From assembly GCA_903925955.1 (NCBI GenBank), contig CAIYHO010000151.1, positions 1-33,668 of the forward strand: a stretch of 33,668 nucleotides of DNA. The letters run 5' to 3'. Below the pieces are notes generated by a model. That model did not search any database. It worked only from the letters and a program-made list of their open reading frames with translations, and had not been told where the DNA came from. The DNA comes from an uncultured Chloroflexota bacterium (GTDB taxonomy: Bacteria; Chloroflexota; Limnocylindria; Limnocylindrales; CSP1-4). Shown here piece after piece: positions 7,652 to 15,009 of this stretch. Made by a program: the position numbers and the translations under genes. Within the stretch, counting starts at the first letter, position 1. Each line of letters begins with the position of its first letter.

Positions 7652-8596
7652 TCAGACGGGCGGCCAGGGGATTGCGGGCCAGCGCGGGTCGGGCTGCGGA
7701 AACAGCCCTGTCTCGATCAGCTGGTCCAGACGCCGTCGTGTGGCGTTGATCTCAACGCGGCTCAGCAGCGTGGCCAGTTCTGCTGCCAACGAGCCTGTCC
7801 CGGCGTTGAGCCTGTCGCGCAGCAACCCAAGCACGGCCGCCTCGTCCTCCGCAAGCGGCGTGCCCCGCCACGCCCACAGCACCGTCCGCAGCTTGGGCAC
7901 GGGTGAGAACGTGACCCCGTGGTCAACGCCGTAGACGTGGCCGCCTTCGACGGGGATCAGGTGCCCGGCTTTGCGGTCCGTGTTGTTGAGCACCGCGTCC
8001 AGCACAGCGATCCTACGCAGGCGCGCGTCGGCGTCGTTCACCAGGCCGATTGGGTCAACTTCCGCGTCACGGCGGATCCAGAGCTGGACCATGCCCTCGC
8101 CAAACGGCCCGTTGCGCAGGACCGTGGGTGGCACGATCCGCCAGTCCGTGGCGCGCGACGTGAGAAACGAGGCCACTTCGCGGCGGGCCAGCGTGCCGTT
8201 GGGGAAGTCGGCCAGCGGCCGCTCGCCCGCAACCGGCTTGTAGATGCACGCAGCCTCAAGCCCGTCGGCGCGGACCACGCCCAACATGGCGTTGTTTGAC
8301 GAGACCCAGAGCTGGCCCATGATCTCAAGCGTCCCGCCTGCAAGCAGGGCCAGCGCCACGTCAACGTCTAGGACGGGCATGGGCAGGCCCAGCTCGTCAA
8401 CGGTGGTGGTTGCCTCGACCTCGCCGCCCTCGAGCTCGCCGCCCCCATCCTCGCCTTCGTCCTCGTCGTGGACAGGCCCCTCGTCGGCGGGCTCCGGGTC
8501 AGGGGTCGGGCGCTCGGTGCTCAGTTCAGCAGGTGCCCGTTGCGGCGCGGGCAGAGGTGGCCCTGCGGGTCCAGCGCCTGTCCGCAGAGCGGGCAC
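7652..8596 (-). CDS. SCO1664-family protein (PI3/PI4-kinase-like fold)
   Basis: The C-terminal 240 residues match the SCO1664 family, a small actinobacterial/Chloroflexota family distantly like phosphatidylinositol kinases: LWVSSNNAMLGVV, ACIYKPVAGERPL with the nucleotide-loop lysine, then VLDAVLNNTDRKAGHLI and GVDHGVTF, which hold the catalytic-loop and metal-binding Asp residues. The start is uncertain. The ATG at 8596 overlaps the DUF3090 gene by 76 nt and adds an acidic, Gly-rich linker; the next ATG in frame is at 8380, just before the conserved domain. It is the last gene of the operon, directly after DUF3090, its usual partner. Activity of the family is unproven. Confidence 0.85.
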   Translation of the reverse strand: MPALRTGAGPAGPPLPAPQRAPAELSTERPTPDPEPADEGPVHDEDEGEDGGGELEGGEVEATTTVDELGLPMPVLDVDVALALLAGGTLEIMGQLWVSSNNAMLGVVRADGLEAACIYKPVAGERPLADFPNGTLARREVASFLTSRATDWRIVPPTVLRNGPFGEGMVQLWIRRDAEVDPIGLVNDADARLRRIAVLDAVLNNTDRKAGHLIPVEGGHVYGVDHGVTFSPVPKLRTVLWAWRGTPLAEDEAAVLGLLRDRLNAGTGSLAAELATLLSRVEINATRRRLDQLIETGLFPQPDPRWPAIPWPPV

Positions 8597-9162
8597 GGAG
8601 GCCGACCGGCGGCAAGCACACGAAGGGCCCGGGCCACAAACTGGCGGGCCGCGACGGGCTCCAGGCGGATGCGGAAGATGTCCGGCCCATCCTCGGCGGC
8701 GTCGTCGTGCGGGTCGTCATACTCCGGATCCTCGTCCTCGAGGTCCTCGTCCGAGTCGTCGTCAAGGCTGGACAGGTTGGCCAGGTCGGCGCCTTCCTCG
8801 TCCTCATCCTCATCCTCGTCGGTGAGTTCGCGCGCCTCCACCAGGATCAGCTCGTCGACTGTGTCCCAGCCCAGGGCCAGCGTGCCCGCGCGGAAGACCT
8901 CGTTGAGCGGCTCGTCAAGCGCCCCGGTGTCGCCCACGGCGTCAGGGATTTCGCGAGCGTCATCGATCCCGCGCTTCTCAAGTTCTTCGAGCAGATCAGT
9001 CAGGCGCGCAGCCAGCACGGCCACCTGGATCTTCTCCAGGGAGACGGCCACGATGCGGGCGCCGTCACGGGCCTGCAGGAAGAACGTCCGGTTGCCGGGC
9101 GTGCCAATGGTTCCGGCGACAAACCGGTTGGGCTGGCTGAAGAGGAAGCGTCGGCGGGGCAT
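8521..9162 (-). CDS. DUF3090 family protein
   Basis: 213 residues. The start at 9162 gives MPRRRFLFSQPNRFVAGTIG, matching the usual DUF3090 N terminus, although no Shine-Dalgarno is visible. The family core is GNRTFFLQARDGARIVAVSL, followed by RAGTLALGWD. Residues about 120-155 are a strongly acidic insert (runs of DEDED), longer than I expect for the family. The tail PCPLCGQALDPQGHLCPRRN is a small Cys-His zinc site. DUF3090 and SCO1664 usually occur with a histidine-phosphatase gene; here that gene is absent and a molybdoenzyme stands immediately upstream. Biochemical role unknown. Confidence 0.9.
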   Translation of the reverse strand: MPRRRFLFSQPNRFVAGTIGTPGNRTFFLQARDGARIVAVSLEKIQVAVLAARLTDLLEELEKRGIDDAREIPDAVGDTGALDEPLNEVFRAGTLALGWDTVDELILVEARELTDEDEDEDEEGADLANLSSLDDDSDEDLEDEDPEYDDPHDDAAEDGPDIFRIRLEPVAARQFVARALRVLAAGRPPCPLCGQALDPQGHLCPRRNGHLLN

Positions 9163-9190
9163 CAGGAAGCGAGCGTACCCGAAGTGGCGT

Positions 9191-10717
9191 TCAGGAGACG
9201 CTGACAGCAATTCGGTGGTGGCCACGGGACCCGTCCGGATCGGGCGGCGTGCGCTCGGCGGTCTGCACGTCGCCGTTGCCGTCCGTTGCGCGGACTTCAA
9301 CGATGTGCTGCCCCGGCGTTGCGTCCCAGGCGATCTTCCACTGGACCCAGGTGGCTTTGCCCAGCGCCGTGGCAAGCGTTGCGGGCTTCCACGGGCCGCC
9401 GTCCACCGCCACCTCCACGGTCTTGATGCCCCGGTCCGGTGCCCACGCGACGCCCGCGATGGCGTGCGCGCCTGCGGTGAGCGACGCGCCGTCGCCGGGA
9501 ACGTCGATGCGCGACTGCGTGAGGATTGGCGCCTCTTTGGCCCAGCCCCGCGGGACCCAGTACGCGTCAAAGGCGTCAAGCGTGGTGAGTTCGATATCAC
9601 TGAGCCACTTTGTGGCGGAGACATAGCCGTACAGACCCGGGACGATGAGCCGAGCCGGATAGCCGTGCTCAACCGGGAGCGGCGCACCGTTCATCTGCAC
9701 CGCGATCAGCGCGTCCCGCGGATGCGCCGGATCGTGGAGCCAGGCCGTGGGGAAGCCCGCGGTCCAGCCGTCCACGGAGCGGGGGACCACCTGTGTGGCG
9801 CCAGCCTGGACCCCGGCCATCTCCAGCACGTCCAGGAGCCGGACCCCAGTCCACTTTGCGTTGCCCACAAGGCGCCCGCCAACCTCGTTGCTGACACACG
9901 CGATGGTCACGTAGCGCTCGATGAGGGGTAGCTGGACCAGTTCGTCAAAGCTCAGGGTGATCTCGTGGTCCACCATCCCGTGGATCTTGAGGCGCCAGGT
10001 GGAGATGTCTACGGACGGCGTGACGAGCGCGGTGTCGATCCGGTAGAAGTCAGCGTTGGGGACGACGAGCGGCGTGATGCCGTCGATAGCAAAGGACGCG
10101 TCCGGCGGGGGTGTGCCCGCGGGCTCTATGGCTGATGGCATGGACACTGTGCCGCCGCCGGGTTGGCCTGAGGCCTGGGGCGTTCCCGTGCCGGCGCCGC
10201 TGGCGACGCGGTTGGCCCTGCCGTCCACCAGGACGCGGCCCACAACACCACCAACAACGGCTGTGATGCCGAGGGCTCCCGCGCCCATGAGGAACCGCCG
10301 CCGACCGGCCGAAGCCTGTGAAGCCGAAGCGGGGTCCGACGAAGCCGGGTCCGACGAAGCCGGGTCCGACGAAGCCGAATCCGAGGCCGACGAAGCCGAT
10401 GCGCGTCCGCCAAGCCACGCCAGCACGCCGATGGCGCTGCCGATCTGGGCGACGGCGGCGAACGCAACGAGTGGCAGCGATGCCGATGTGATCCGCAGTG
10501 AAGCCACCACGCCAGCCGCGACAACCAGCCCGATGGCGATCCGGGCGTCAGCCGCAGATCGCCGATGCCAGATGCCAATCCCCGCGCCCGCCAGCAACAC
10601 CGTGAGGGTCACCAGCAGCAGGATTGCCGGCTTGTCGGCCGTCCCGAAGAGGCCCACGGCCACCTGCTTGGCACCCGGCGGCGCAAGATCGATGACCGCA
10701 GCGCCAACGGCGGCCAC
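9191..10717 (-). CDS. Membrane-anchored molybdopterin oxidoreductase, sulfite-oxidase fold
   Basis: 508 residues from the GTG at 10717. The N-terminal part has about three hydrophobic helices (residues about 31-50, 60-78, 83-103), a Ser/Asp linker with a repeat, and then a twin-arginine-like GRRRFLMGAGALG with a fourth hydrophobic stretch (139-163). The sulfite-oxidase domain follows (about 205-400), with the molybdenum-ligand cysteine C274 in YVTIACVSNEVGG, PVEHGYPARLIVPGLYG, and a C-terminal Mo-co dimerisation domain (about 410-505). The catalytic part should lie outside the membrane; substrate not deducible. The frame extends upstream of 10717 through a sequence encoding a further hydrophobic segment, but no ATG, GTG or TTG is available there (see findings). 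It starts just after the ABC permease gene. Confidence 0.88.
   Translation of the reverse strand: MAAVGAAVIDLAPPGAKQVAVGLFGTADKPAILLLVTLTVLLAGAGIGIWHRRSAADARIAIGLVVAAGVVASLRITSASLPLVAFAAVAQIGSAIGVLAWLGGRASASSASDSASSDPASSDPASSDPASASQASAGRRRFLMGAGALGITAVVGGVVGRVLVDGRANRVASGAGTGTPQASGQPGGGTVSMPSAIEPAGTPPPDASFAIDGITPLVVPNADFYRIDTALVTPSVDISTWRLKIHGMVDHEITLSFDELVQLPLIERYVTIACVSNEVGGRLVGNAKWTGVRLLDVLEMAGVQAGATQVVPRSVDGWTAGFPTAWLHDPAHPRDALIAVQMNGAPLPVEHGYPARLIVPGLYGYVSATKWLSDIELTTLDAFDAYWVPRGWAKEAPILTQSRIDVPGDGASLTAGAHAIAGVAWAPDRGIKTVEVAVDGGPWKPATLATALGKATWVQWKIAWDATPGQHIVEVRATDGNGDVQTAERTPPDPDGSRGHHRIAVSVS
10332..10376. repeat. In-frame 15-nt tandem repeat, three copies
   Basis: Three exact copies of GGGTCCGACGAAGCC (10332-10346, 10347-10361, 10362-10376). 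On the minus strand they encode three ASSDP-like units in the linker between the membrane helices and the twin-arginine-like segment of the molybdoenzyme. The 15-nt period keeps the frame, so linker length could vary between strains by slippage. Confidence 0.8.
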
Positions 10718-10884
10718 AGGCGATGGGATCCCGGCGATCAGCCCCGCCAGCAGCTCGCCGGCGGCCAGCGCGCAGGCAGCCGCAACCAGACCTGCGATGG
10801 CGCCAAGCGAGGCGCCAGTGCCGGCAGGGGACGAGATGCCGGAGCTGGTCTGGACCGGTGGGGACCCCGGCCCGTCGGGAGCAA

Positions 10885-11910
10885 CTACGCGCGAACCTCC
10901 TGGCGAAGGAAGAGGACGTAGGCGAGGGCGAAGAGGACCACAGTCACTGCCACAAGCGCCACGATCTGCGGCCAGACCAGAAGAATGCTCTGGTCAAGCG
11001 ACAGGAGCCCTGGGACCTGCTGCTGGGATGACACGTACTGGCCAAGGTTGCCCACACCCAGAACGGTCTTGGTGTTGGGGTTGAGGACGGCCGTGATGAT
11101 GTCGCCGTACAGCGTGGAGGGCGAGATCCGCATGAACGTTGCTTGGGCAGTTGTGGAGGCGAGGTACGCGTTGGCGTTGGCCTTGTCCAGCGGGAACAGG
11201 AAGTTGGCAAACAGCGGCAGCAGGAACTGGCCAAAGAGCAGCAGTCCAAGCCACGTGCCAAAGCCCACCAGCGCCGCAGACGCCGTGCCGCGCATCACCG
11301 TTGAGAGCAGCAGCGCAAACGCCAGCCAGAACGAGGCGTAGAGGACTGTCGCGCCAGCCCAGACGACGATCCGGGCGATCTCCTCAGGCGAAGGGATGAT
11401 GCCCAGGCGGATCATGCCCAGACCGGCCACAACCACCACGAGCGTGGTGATCATCACTGCGATCACGGCAATCCCGGCGGTGAACTTGCCGTTGATCACG
11501 TCGTCGCGGTGGATGGGCTGGGCGAGCAGCCGCGACAGGGTGCCCTGGCTGCGCTCGCTGTTGATCCCGTCAAAGCCAAACGCAATCCCGACGAGCGGCA
11601 CGAGCAGCGCCGCAAACGACACCACGGCAACGTTTCCGAGGCTTGGCGAGCCAACCACAAACAAGGCGAGGAACAGGGCCGGCTGACCCGCGAGCTGCGG
11701 GGCCGAGGCGCTGATGTCGCTGGAGATGAAGTACATCGGCACGATTGCGGCAACCGTGACGATGAGCAGCAGGACAAAGAAGCGCGAGCTCGTGATGTGG
11801 TCGGCGAGCTCCTTGGCAGCGATCGTTCGCCAGCCGCCGGACGGGGCTCGCTCAGAGCGGCGGGCGCGTCCGGCGTCGGTGCGCCGGGCGGTGTCAGCGG
11901 GCGCGGCCAT
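10885..11910 (-). CDS. ABC transporter permease (ABC-2 type)
   Basis: 341 residues. The start is the ATG at 11910 with GGAGG 7 nt upstream; it overlaps the ATPase gene's end by 17 nt, so the two are translationally coupled. An N-terminal helix (FFVLLLIVTVAAIVPMYFIS) precedes a large loop, and five further helices follow. The cytoplasmic FGFDGINSERSQGTLSRLL and QPIHRDDVINGKF match the coupling region of ABC-2 permeases. The large extracytoplasmic loop (about residues 235-300) carries FPLDKANANAYLAST. Together with the ATPase it forms an exporter; cargo unknown. Confidence 0.9.
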   Translation of the reverse strand: MAAPADTARRTDAGRARRSERAPSGGWRTIAAKELADHITSSRFFVLLLIVTVAAIVPMYFISSDISASAPQLAGQPALFLALFVVGSPSLGNVAVVSFAALLVPLVGIAFGFDGINSERSQGTLSRLLAQPIHRDDVINGKFTAGIAVIAVMITTLVVVVAGLGMIRLGIIPSPEEIARIVVWAGATVLYASFWLAFALLLSTVMRGTASAALVGFGTWLGLLLFGQFLLPLFANFLFPLDKANANAYLASTTAQATFMRISPSTLYGDIITAVLNPNTKTVLGVGNLGQYVSSQQQVPGLLSLDQSILLVWPQIVALVAVTVVLFALAYVLFLRQEVRA

Positions 11911-13201
11911 CGATGCCCTCCGGGACGTAGCGGCGGTACAGCTCCAGCAGGTCGGTGCCCCGCCTTCGCAGATGGACGAGCGCAAGGCCCTGCGCGGCAA
12001 GCGCGGTTGCCAGGGGCGCAGCGACGTCCGAGGACGCCGTGACGACCCGCAGACGCTCGTCGCGCTCGTGCGGCTTCACCGAGGTGACACCGGGGACCGT
12101 TGAGGCCACAGCGTCAATGCCGGTTGGTGGGCCGTCCACGCCAACCTCGAGTTCCACAACGTGGTCCTCGCCCTTTGCCAGTTCTTCAAGCGGCCCTGCC
12201 GCAACAAGCTTCCCGGCGGAGTAGAACCCAACCCGGTCGCAGAGCGACTGGACCTGGCCCAGGATGTGGGACGAGAGCATGACGGTGAGGTTGCGCTCTG
12301 CAACGAGACGGCGGAGCAGCACCAGCAGCTCCTCCACGCCCGACGGATCGATGGCGATGGTTGGCTCGTCAAGGATCAGCACGGACGGCGACTTCACCAG
12401 GGCGTCGGCGATGCCGAGGCGCTGGCGCATACCGCGCGAGTAGGTCTCTGTCTTCTTCTCGGCGGCATCCTCAAGGCGGACCTCGTGGAGGAGCTCGTCG
12501 ATCTTGGCGTCCGCCTCACGACGGCCAATGCCGTTGAGCTTGGCCGTGTAGCGCAGGTTCTCACGGCCACTCAGACCGCCGTAGAAGCCCACGTTGTCGG
12601 GCAGATAGCCAACTTGGCGCTTGACCGCGAGCGGCTCGCGTGTCGGGTCCATCCCAAGCACGCGGACGATGCCCTTGGTGGGCTCGGTCAGGCCAAGCAG
12701 CATCAGCACGGTGGTGGTCTTGCCGGCGCCGTTGGGGCCCAGCAGGCCAAACACCTCGCCCCGCCGGATGGTGAGGTCCAGCTTGTCCACCGCGGTGAAC
12801 TCGCCGTACTTCTTGGTGAGCCGCCGGGTCACGATGACAGCGTCGTCGGGGACGTCTGCCAGCAGTTCGGCCACCGTGCGGCGTCGGCGCGTCGGATGGC
12901 CTTCGTCGGCGGTGATGGTCGCCGGCGCAACGTCCCAGGGCATGACCTGGCCGTCGCCGGCCGAGTCGCCTGGGTTGGCCGCGTCCGCTGCCTCGGCGTT
13001 CTCGAACTCGTCGATCTCGGTCGCCTTGGAGGCGTCAGCGGCGTGCGGAGCCGCGGCGGGCGTGCGCGCGCTCAGTGGGTGCGCCGACCCTGCGGTCCGC
13101 GGTGTGCCCAACGGGCGTGCGTCAAGCCCGACGTTTGGCCGAAGCCTGCGGCGCGGTCCTCCCCGTCGCGGCTCGGACGGGGTCGTCCGATCCTCGCTCA
13201 T
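11894..13201 (-). CDS. ABC transporter ATP-binding protein with long N-terminal extension
   Basis: 435 residues. The ATPase domain begins at about residue 122: Walker A GPNGAGKT (155-162), signature YSRGMRQRLG (254-263), Walker B VLILDEP (274-280) and switch His (312), then a C-terminal domain typical of ABC-2 exporters. The first 110 or so residues are an odd low-complexity extension: basic and Pro/Arg-rich to about 45, then acidic and Ala-rich, ending in RRRRTVAELLADVP. Most relatives are about 310 residues and lack it. The gene begins 4 nt after the NEW3-type protein stop and overlaps the permease start. Confidence 0.92.
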   Translation of the reverse strand: MSEDRTTPSEPRRGGPRRRLRPNVGLDARPLGTPRTAGSAHPLSARTPAAAPHAADASKATEIDEFENAEAADAANPGDSAGDGQVMPWDVAPATITADEGHPTRRRRTVAELLADVPDDAVIVTRRLTKKYGEFTAVDKLDLTIRRGEVFGLLGPNGAGKTTTVLMLLGLTEPTKGIVRVLGMDPTREPLAVKRQVGYLPDNVGFYGGLSGRENLRYTAKLNGIGRREADAKIDELLHEVRLEDAAEKKTETYSRGMRQRLGIADALVKSPSVLILDEPTIAIDPSGVEELLVLLRRLVAERNLTVMLSSHILGQVQSLCDRVGFYSAGKLVAAGPLEELAKGEDHVVELEVGVDGPPTGIDAVASTVPGVTSVKPHERDERLRVVTASSDVAAPLATALAAQGLALVHLRRRGTDLLELYRRYVPEGIDGRAR

Positions 13202-13205
13202 GGGG

Positions 13206-14393
13206 TTACCGCCGCCCGTAGGTCCGGAAGACCCAGTACAGCCCGGCGAAGACCGCGAGGATCAGCGCGCCGCCGATCAGCATCCAGAAGCCGGGGGTGT
13301 CAACCCGGACACGGATGACGGTGTTGCCGCTGGCCTCGGTGCCGGGCGCCGTCATGGTGACGTTGTAGTCGCCGGTGATCGCGTCGCCGCTGGGCACGAT
13401 CTTGGCAATGACGGTCTGCGTCTTGCCGGGATCGAGCGACTCGATCTTGGCCGGGTCAAAGGTGACCTTCCACCCGGTTGGCGTGGTCGCATTGGGCTCG
13501 ATGCCGGTGACGGCCGCGGTGCCGCCGTTGGTGATGGTGAGTGAGAAGGTCTTCTCCTGGCCCGCGTTGGCCGCGGTGGAGAGGACCGCGTCCGGCGTGG
13601 ACACGCTGAGCGAGTAGCTGCCGGTGATGGTGACCGCCACGTCAACCGAGGCCGTCTTGCCGCCGCCGCTCACGCTGAGCGTGATGGGGTAGGTGCCCGC
13701 CTGGATGTCGGTGGGCGGCGATGCCGCGAGGGAGAGCGTGGTGGAGTTTCCGGCATCAACCACCGTGCTGGTGGCCTGCTGGCTGCTGGAGGGCTTGGCG
13801 GTGATGGTCCAGCCGTCGGGGCCCGTTGCGGAGATGGCGTACGTGGCCTGGCTGGTGGTGCCGTTCTTGAGCGTGATCCCGAAGTTGAATGTCGAGGCCG
13901 ACGTGCCCTTGAGTTCCGGGAAGTCCGTCTTGAGCGTGACGTCGCCGCCGGCCGCAGCCTCCACCTTCACGGTGAGCTGCAGGCTGTCTGTCTGCCCGCC
14001 GCCGTTTGCGTTGACGGTGATGGTCTTGGACCCAGACGTTGCGTCCGATGGGACCTCCACCGAGAAGCTCAGGCTTGGCGCCTTGGCCGACCCGATGTAG
14101 ACGCTGTCAACCGTCGTGCCTGCGCCCAGGAACCGGGTGGTCCAGCCGCTGGGGACGCCATCAGCCGACAGGCTCACGGTGGTGCCCGCCGTGGCGTCAA
14201 CCGTGAGGTCGAAGTTGGCCGTGGAGCCGGGCTCCACCACGATGGCGGGATAGGGGGTCGTGACGCTCAGGCCACCGGCCGCGCCGGTGATTGGAGCGAC
14301 GGGGCCGGCCAGAAGGCCAGCGAGACCAAGGACGAGGGCAACCCGCGACGCCAGACGACTGTGGCTCGGGTGCCCGGAAACGCCTTCCGACAT
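13206..14393 (-). CDS. Secreted NEW3-type (COG1470-like) protein with C-terminal membrane anchor
   Basis: 395 residues from the ATG at 14393, which has GGAG 6 nt upstream; another ATG lies 6 nt earlier. A signal peptide (residues about 15-36) is followed by three or four repeated Ig-like beta domains built around phrases such as GWTITAKPS, GWKVTFDP and AGTYPITLSVSGGG. A single C-terminal helix (FWMLIGGALILAVFAGLYWVF) and a basic end follow. Such NEW3 proteins are displayed outside the cell and are often encoded with an ABC-2 exporter, as here (4-nt gap to the ATPase). It is the first gene of the operon running down to 7652. Its job is unproven; a surface or cargo-handling role is likely. Confidence 0.88.
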   Translation of the reverse strand: MSEGVSGHPSHSRLASRVALVLGLAGLLAGPVAPITGAAGGLSVTTPYPAIVVEPGSTANFDLTVDATAGTTVSLSADGVPSGWTTRFLGAGTTVDSVYIGSAKAPSLSFSVEVPSDATSGSKTITVNANGGGQTDSLQLTVKVEAAAGGDVTLKTDFPELKGTSASTFNFGITLKNGTTSQATYAISATGPDGWTITAKPSSSQQATSTVVDAGNSTTLSLAASPPTDIQAGTYPITLSVSGGGKTASVDVAVTITGSYSLSVSTPDAVLSTAANAGQEKTFSLTITNGGTAAVTGIEPNATTPTGWKVTFDPAKIESLDPGKTQTVIAKIVPSGDAITGDYNVTMTAPGTEASGNTVIRVRVDTPGFWMLIGGALILAVFAGLYWVFRTYGRR

Positions 14394-14569
14394 GCGCATC
14401 TCCAGGAACTGCTGTGCTCGGGGGATCATGGAATTGGGGAAGCGCCAGCCATCGCTGACTAGCCGACGGATGATAGGTCGGATTCCCTGAGAGATGCGTG
14501 AGAGCGGGTGGTTGCCGCGTGGCCTCGCGCTCTGCGGCGCCGCGCTCCGAGCGCCCTGCCCCGGGCCGC

Positions 14570-14771
14570 GGCGCCCTGCCTCGCGCACTTCGCGGACCCG
14601 TGACCCACCACGGCGCCCTGCCTCGCGCACTTCGCGAACCCGTGACCAACCACGGCGCCCTGCCTCGCGCACTTCGCGAACCCGTGACCCGCCACAGACT
14701 CAAGGCGGCCATGCCCGTGCACTTCGCGGACCCGTGACCCACCACAGACTCAAGGCGGCCATGCCCGTGCA
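14570..14771. repeat. 42-nt and 50-nt tandem repeat array
   Basis: Three 42-nt units (14570-14611, 14612-14653, 14654-14695) begin GGCGCCCTGCC and end GTGAC, then CCAC. A 50-nt unit (14696-14745) begins AGACTCAAGGCGGCC, and its start is repeated at 14746-14771. Units share CACTTCGCG(G/A)ACCCGTGAC. The 50-nt unit contains a copy of the left end of element D (compare 14685-14721 with 14735-14771), so the array seems to have grown from that element end. No spacers, so not CRISPR. Confidence 0.8.
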
Positions 14772-14847
14772 GCGTCTGCACCGCCGGATGCCGTTTCGGC
14801 CTGCGGATCGTGCACGCCGGGCGCCCCGGTGAGTCTGGGCTGGGTCA
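14735..14847. repeat. Dispersed 113-nt element, copy D
   Basis: The left end, TGACCCACCACAGACTCA (14735-14752), and right end, TGAGTCTGGGCTGGGTCA (14830-14847), are inverted repeats of each other (16 of 18 positions). GTGCAGCGT starts exactly 32 nt after the left end (14767), the same offset as in copies B and C, so D is in the opposite orientation to them. TTTCGGCCTGCG in the interior also occurs in copy C. Confidence 0.75.
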
Positions 14848-14996
14848 GGGCCGCAACAAGCCCCGGCGACGGCCCCCCGGCAGCAGGCCCCCGCCGATGA
14901 GCCCCGGCGATGAGCCCCCGCTGCAGGCCCCGGCGGCAGGCCCCCGCAATAAGCCCTGGCAAAGGCGGGGATAAGCCGGCGATAAGTGCCATTCGC

Positions 14997-15002
14997 TACA
15001 AC
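14997..15002 (+). promoter_or_regulatory. Leaderless-type -10 before the HTH-nuclease gene
   Basis: TACAAC ends 7 nt before the ATG at 15010, and no Shine-Dalgarno is present. It fits the TANNNT-plus-6 pattern seen before pxpA, lhgO and tdk, apart from the last base and one extra spacer base. Confidence 0.35.
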
Positions 15003-15009
15003 TGCCGAC

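Larger units (their letters stand above)
14394..15009. other. Divergent intergenic region filled with repeats
   Basis: About 615 nt between the NEW3 gene start and the HTH-nuclease gene start. It holds a 42/50-nt tandem array (14570-14771), element copy D (14735-14847) and degenerate CCCCGGCGATGAG/GGCAGGCCCC repeats (about 14848-14960). Frames across it encode only the repeat translated; I regard none as a gene. Confidence 0.7.

Noticed and set aside
12161-13318. 385-codon plus-strand frame
   Set aside because: Antisense of the ABC ATPase, whose Walker motifs are unambiguous.
14394-14672. N-terminal extension of the NEW3-type protein to 14672
   Set aside because: The extra residues are the translated 42-nt repeats; the signal peptide and Shine-Dalgarno place the start at 14393.
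14570-14771. CRISPR array
   Set aside because: Units abut with no unique spacers, and no cas gene is present.
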